A stretch of 64,000 nucleotides of DNA from Sphagnum compactum (taxonomy: Eukaryota; Bryophyta; Sphagnopsida; Sphagnales): positions 1,302,001 to 1,366,000 of the forward strand of contig OZ234495.1 in the NCBI GenBank assembly GCA_965153455.1, written 5' to 3'. A program made the position numbers and the translations under genes. The notes under the pieces were generated by a model that made no database searches, was not told where the DNA came from, and saw nothing but the letters and a program-made list of their open reading frames with translations. Below are positions 59,926 to 64,000 of the stretch, one piece after another (positions within the stretch are counted from its first letter, which is position 1; each line of letters begins with the position of its first letter).

Positions 59926-62649
59926 TACCTTCTATTTCCATACCGCAATATGCAAATTATGATAATCAATATCTTGACACCTTGATCTCACCAATGAAAT
60001 TTAAGCAAAAATCTTCAATATGTTGGATCCGAAGTTCAAATTGATGATAATCAAAATTTTAAATGTTTTCCCTACTTAAGGATTTGATAAAAATTTAATT
60101 GGTATCAATTACCATGCAAAGGTAAATTGAACTTTACATTTGAAATTCAATATAGACATTTGAAGAGATCCTTGTTATTTGATCCTCATGTCTAGATACC
60201 AAGATGAATACGGTAATGTGTGAAAGTCAATTGATGGACATTGGATCCAATAATTTCCCCCCTATTTTTTTATTTTTTGTACTATTTAACAAGTTCTACT
60301 TTTGATTGTATCAAACATTAAGTGGGTTCCAACACCATAATTTTGTCCCAAATCTATAGCCTTAATATCATTTTTGACCATATTTATACCCATGCTCAAC
60401 AACTATATCATTGTATGAATTTCATTTAAATAACCTTCAACAATTACATATACAATCACAATTTGTTTTTCAATAGGAATTGGGTTGCATTGTGCTTGTT
60501 TAATTCTATATCGAATTATTGTAATGAAAGATGATAGAGCCAAAGTATATTAATGCTTGTGACCATTAATGCACACAAATGTTAAACACCTCTACATTGA
60601 ATCATTGACATAACCTAATATCTATAGAAAGGGAAACAAGTACAATAGTTCAAAAACACTACAACCAACTTGAGAGCCACATATTTGCATGGGACAATGA
60701 CACGCAATTGTGGATTAAATTGATATTAGGGTTTGCCATCCCCCAATTTCGTTCTTTTTTCTTCTTGATCATTTTGTCACACAAGCAACATGGTGATCCC
60801 TATTTGCAAGTTCCCTTTCCTCCTTTCATAGTTATCTATTTTATGTATTTCCATCTCAAAATCCATCTTCCTTCATTTGTTCCATTTCTATTTGTCACGC
60901 TTCATTATCATCTCTCTATTCCTACACCTTCCAACTTGTCTAATTATAAACCCTCCTCTTTAACCTCTTTTCCAACCTCACCCACTCCCCAAATTTCATC
61001 AAAACAAGTCTATGACATGATTCACCAACCACAATATCAATATAACTATCCCACATTTACAACTTTGCCCCTTATTTTCTCAGATTGGTTTAGATTCTTC
61101 ATGTTTTCTTGAAATCTCTTCAAGCACACCTTTTCAAATCACTTCAATGTTTAAAAAGGTTTTTTCATTAAATTTGTTCCTCAAAACTACTACTATTATT
61201 CTTAGTCTCTTCTTGGAGCCTCTTATGGTTTTTGCCATTACATGATTTTAGATTTGAATTCATGAATGCAAATTTTAGATTTTGAATTGGATTTTTATAT
61301 TTGAATTGAATTGAATTGGCACGTTACAATTGATAAATTAAAATCCTTCATTTTTCCCCCACCATACACTACACACATAAACAAATTGCCCATTGTGAAT
61401 TACATGATCTTCCAAATATTTCATACATTTGTTGATTTTGGAAAAAATATTATGGCTATAAATGCAACACACATTACCTTGGATCCCTTGCAAAGTTTAT
61501 TGCACTTGGACATGGGGTTCATCATTTGAGTTGCAACTTCTCCAATCTTGGCAAGCTCCATGAGATTTGATTTGATGAAGGGATGAAGCAAGTAGGTGAG
61601 CTTGTTGGAAGTGGGATGGAACACATAAGCCCTCTTCTTCACCCCCTCCCCAACCCCCCTTTAACTCCTTTTACATATTGGGTCTCAATAAGGAACAAGT
61701 TCCCCGACAAGTTCCCCAATCACTCAACCCTTCATTCACATTTGGGCTAATGAGAATAAATTCATGACCCCTTCAAATCACATTGCATGTCTCGAAGAAG
61801 AGAGTGTGTATGAGTAGTGTGAATATCCAAATACCAAAGGAAGGGAAGTGCAAGGGGAGGGGAGTGCTTGATTTGTCTATTGTTCCCAAGTTTAGCTCAA
61901 GATTTGGTGATTCGGGAACAAATTAAAAATTCAATTAAACCAAAACCAAAGAACTTTGTATAGAATTCCATTTTCCCCCCAAACAATTGCATTTAAAATT
62001 TTAAATCTAAAAAAAGGGGCCAATTGAACATAGAATGTCATGCTTCCTTTGTACCTATTTGAAATCAAATGCCCAATTTCAAACCCTTCCAAATGTCATT
62101 ATTCATTTTGACATTCATGTTTGATGATTTCCTTAAAACAATGCCAGTCTTATTATAAGATTCTATAAGACGATACATGTTTATAGATGGGCTTAGAAAT
62201 AGTTTCTTTGGAAAAGAAAAGTCTAATAAGATTTATAAGTGATGATGAAACCCTAGCAAGCTCCATTAAACAAAGCACCCGGCAAAGGGGGAAAGGAAGA
62301 ACAAAGAGAGAGGACCCAAGTCTGAGCCACACAAGCAAAACCCAAACAAGGTCACAAAGGGGCAAAGGAGCAAATAATGTTCCAGAGTCCCTGCCAGTCA
62401 CAAGAAGCATGCATTATAAGTGTCTCTAGGAAATGCAAATCATTTTCAAAAAGATTTTAGGGGAAGCTCTTACAAGAGACTAACAAAAGCATGGAAACAG
62501 AAACACCCTTCATGCGGACACAACATTTACAGTTTAGTAGAGAGATTCACAATTGCAGATGCAAATAATAACTGATCCTAGATTCCTATCCCTCTCCTCT
62601 GCTCACATCTGTGCATCTGATCCTTGTTCAGTTAGGGTGAAAATGTCCA
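59926..62649. other. Intergenic between TTLL and kinesin-13 genes
   Basis: This holds the promoter of the TTLL gene (immediately above 59925), whose elements could not be placed, and presumably the 3' flank of kinesin-13. Open frames such as 60708-61112 are pyrimidine-rich and carry no motif. No repeat longer than a few tens of bases was recognised. Confidence 0.5.
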
Positions 62650-63199
62650 TCCTCAATTCAGAAATCCAGGAATAGGAAAAAAATCATTAAAAGAATCAGG
62701 ATCTTGTGCTCATGGTTCTTTTGTATAAAATACAGATGAAAAAGCAAACTGCTGGCTTCCAAGTACTCAAACCTTGAAGCAAGAAACCCAGTTTGCAGTG
62801 AAAGATCAGATCGTGGATCAGCACAGCGGGGAGTTGATGGAAAGCTTTTTGTGACCATGATTACAGTAGCATAGCCCCTGCACGCCACAATTTCTGAAGC
62901 TGTTTCCAGGAATCTCTCCTTGTCCATACCTTGTTCCCAGCCTATTAAAGATATGGAAGCAATGTTGAGAGCCCTCTGAGCCTTACAATAGCCAGAATGG
63001 ACTTCATTACCCCTGTTTCCCCCCCTCAATGAGAGACTAACTCTTTAAAGAAGGGGGAATGAGAGATGCAAGCTAGCATACCCAAAGAAAGTGGAAACAA
63101 TGGGCTGTTATTTGCTTCTGTAGCATTTTCCCATTTCTGCAGCAAAAAGCCGATTGATGATGTATGGGCTCTTTTTTATACCCAGCACCATGGAACTGT
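62650..63199 (-). other. Probable 3' UTR of the kinesin-13 gene
   Basis: Follows the kinesin-13 stop directly on the minus strand and has higher GC and complexity than intergenic DNA. The open frame 63029-62658 (123 codons) shows no known domain and ends in a hydrophobic low-complexity stretch, so UTR is preferred over a separate gene. The 3' end is not defined. Confidence 0.5.
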
Positions 63200-63388
63200 C
63201 TAAACTTGTCGGAGGCCACCTGTCCGGCTTAAAATCTCCTGTTCCTTCAAATGTCGTTGGAATCTGGCCAAACGAGCCTGCAAGTTCACAATGCCCGCTG
63301 CTTTCCGTGACAGGACATAATTGAGTTGAGATACATAGCGGTCTATTCGACCGCCAGGTTGGTCTACTTCAGCCAACAATTTCATCTC
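63200..63388 (-). CDS. Kinesin-13 (MCAK-like), last coding exon; gene continues beyond the window
   Basis: An acceptor (gtgcatttcag) precedes codons that read EMKLLAEVDQPGGRIDRYVS, then LSRKAAGIVNLQARLARF and LKEQEILSR, ending in a stop at 63200-63202. This is the conserved C-terminal coiled coil of plant kinesin-13 (KIN-13A/B type), 62 residues. Kinesin-13 proteins remove tubulin from microtubule ends and in plants act in cell-wall patterning and Golgi-linked functions. The motor domain must lie above 64000. The last few residues (TGGLRQV) are less conserved. No defect was seen. It is in the same orientation as the TTLL gene, 3.3 kb away. Confidence 0.9.
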   Translation of the reverse strand, partial: EMKLLAEVDQPGGRIDRYVSQLNYVLSRKAAGIVNLQARLARFQRHLKEQEILSRTGGLRQV

Positions 63389-64000
63389 CTGAAATGCACA
63401 GAGAGGCTAACTTGAGAAAATAAACTTGCCAGTTCTGTATTGGACATATATATCTGTAACCATCAATGACTCAATAAATATCTATAAGATTGGAGAGAGA
63501 ACTCCACAATGACACTTTGCAGGTAATCATTGTATCAGTTCCGGCATAACCTTATGACTGTAATCACAAGGTGTCAGGCATCACCTTCATCATGAACAGC
63601 AGTGAGTAGCTGCCATGACTCCCCAACAAGAGCTAAATACACCACACGTCTGGGCTCCAAGATGGAAGGTAGCAGCCTTCAAAAACTCAGTGCAAAGCTC
63701 CTAGTTACGGATTTCATTTGCTGCTGTTTTGTTGATGGAACAAAATTCTAAACCAGGTTCTAGATACAGTCAATGCAGATAAGAGAGATAATCATCACTG
63801 ATTACAGGACATGCTCACAATTTTGTTAGCATAGGCCCTTTGTCGACTACTGCTGAAGATTCAATGACAGTTGGTGGATGACAAAGTACACCCTACAATT
63901 CGTACACCTACTTTACATCAGAAGTACCAGAGGTGGAGGCAGATGGGAGGTATGGAAGCTATTCAAACTTCCAGACCTCCCATCCGCAGAAGTTCCCATT
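63389..64000 (-). other. Kinesin-13 intron (partial)
   Basis: No kinesin-13 coding sequence could be found on the minus strand here, although the preceding part of the coiled coil is expected next, so this is intron up to the window edge. The sequence is of higher complexity than the intergenic DNA. Confidence 0.6.

Noticed and set aside
60708-61112. 134-codon plus-strand frame
   Set aside because: Composition follows the pyrimidine-rich strand, no motif, no splice partners and no gene-like GC change.
62658-63029. 123-codon minus-strand frame downstream of kinesin-13
   Set aside because: No recognisable domain, low-complexity hydrophobic end, and its position directly after the kinesin-13 stop fits a 3' UTR better.
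1-64000. tRNA, rRNA or organelle-derived inserts
   Set aside because: No cloverleaf-like segment with a GGTTCGAATC-type T-loop, rRNA core or chloroplast gene was recognised by eye; a covariance-model scan would be needed to exclude small RNAs.

Overview
This is nuclear DNA of a land plant: AT-rich, repeat-laden, with spliced genes, GT-AG introns, plant-type LTR retrotransposons and short runs of the plant telomere motif CCCTAAA. Gene density is low (three complete genes and one gene end in 64 kb). A well-formed tubulin polyglutamylase of the TTLL6/TTLL13 kind is the best clue to the lineage, because this enzyme works on ciliary microtubules and flowering plants and conifers have no motile cells. 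A fern, lycophyte or other plant with swimming sperm (cycad or Ginkgo are possible) is inferred; the species cannot be read from the window.

Layout. 1-10.7 kb is repeat territory: a copia C-terminus scrap with short tandem repeats, a solo LTR (2902-3732), and an internally deleted Ty1-copia element with both LTRs (7110-10654). 11.3-13.5 kb is a broken GRAS gene of the PAT1 branch. 13850-18169 is a whole hAT transposon with an 8-bp target duplication and a dead transposase. 19.8-22.6 kb holds an intact BTB/POZ gene preceded by GA-tagged tandem repeats and followed by a 39-bp tandem array. 22.8-28.8 kb is a 12-exon minus-strand gene for a PSK SIMULATOR-like DUF3475/DUF668 protein, convergent with the BTB gene. 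28.9-38 kb is intergenic, with two tandem arrays, a hairpin-forming repeat and a dispersed repeat pair. 39.4-41.6 kb is a decayed Ty3-gypsy pol end. 41.7-45.7 kb may be a non-autonomous CACTA element containing a 361-bp higher-order repeat. 47.2-52.2 kb is a minus-strand LTR element that encodes only gag (TR-GAG-like), with a second solo LTR of the 2902-3732 family nested in it. 54.7-59.9 kb is the 8-exon TTLL gene. 62.7-64 kb holds the last coding exon of a kinesin-13 gene, continuing beyond the window.

The host genes do not form a pathway. TTLL and kinesin-13 lie in the same orientation and both act on microtubules (polyglutamylation and depolymerisation), but nothing in the sequence shows that they are linked in function. 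Most of the unusual structure is transposon biology: three kinds of LTR element at different stages of decay, nested insertions with readable target duplications, and C-to-T type decay that fits methylated repeats. All exon models were built by eye from reading frames, splice sites and family conservation; no alignment or expression data were available.
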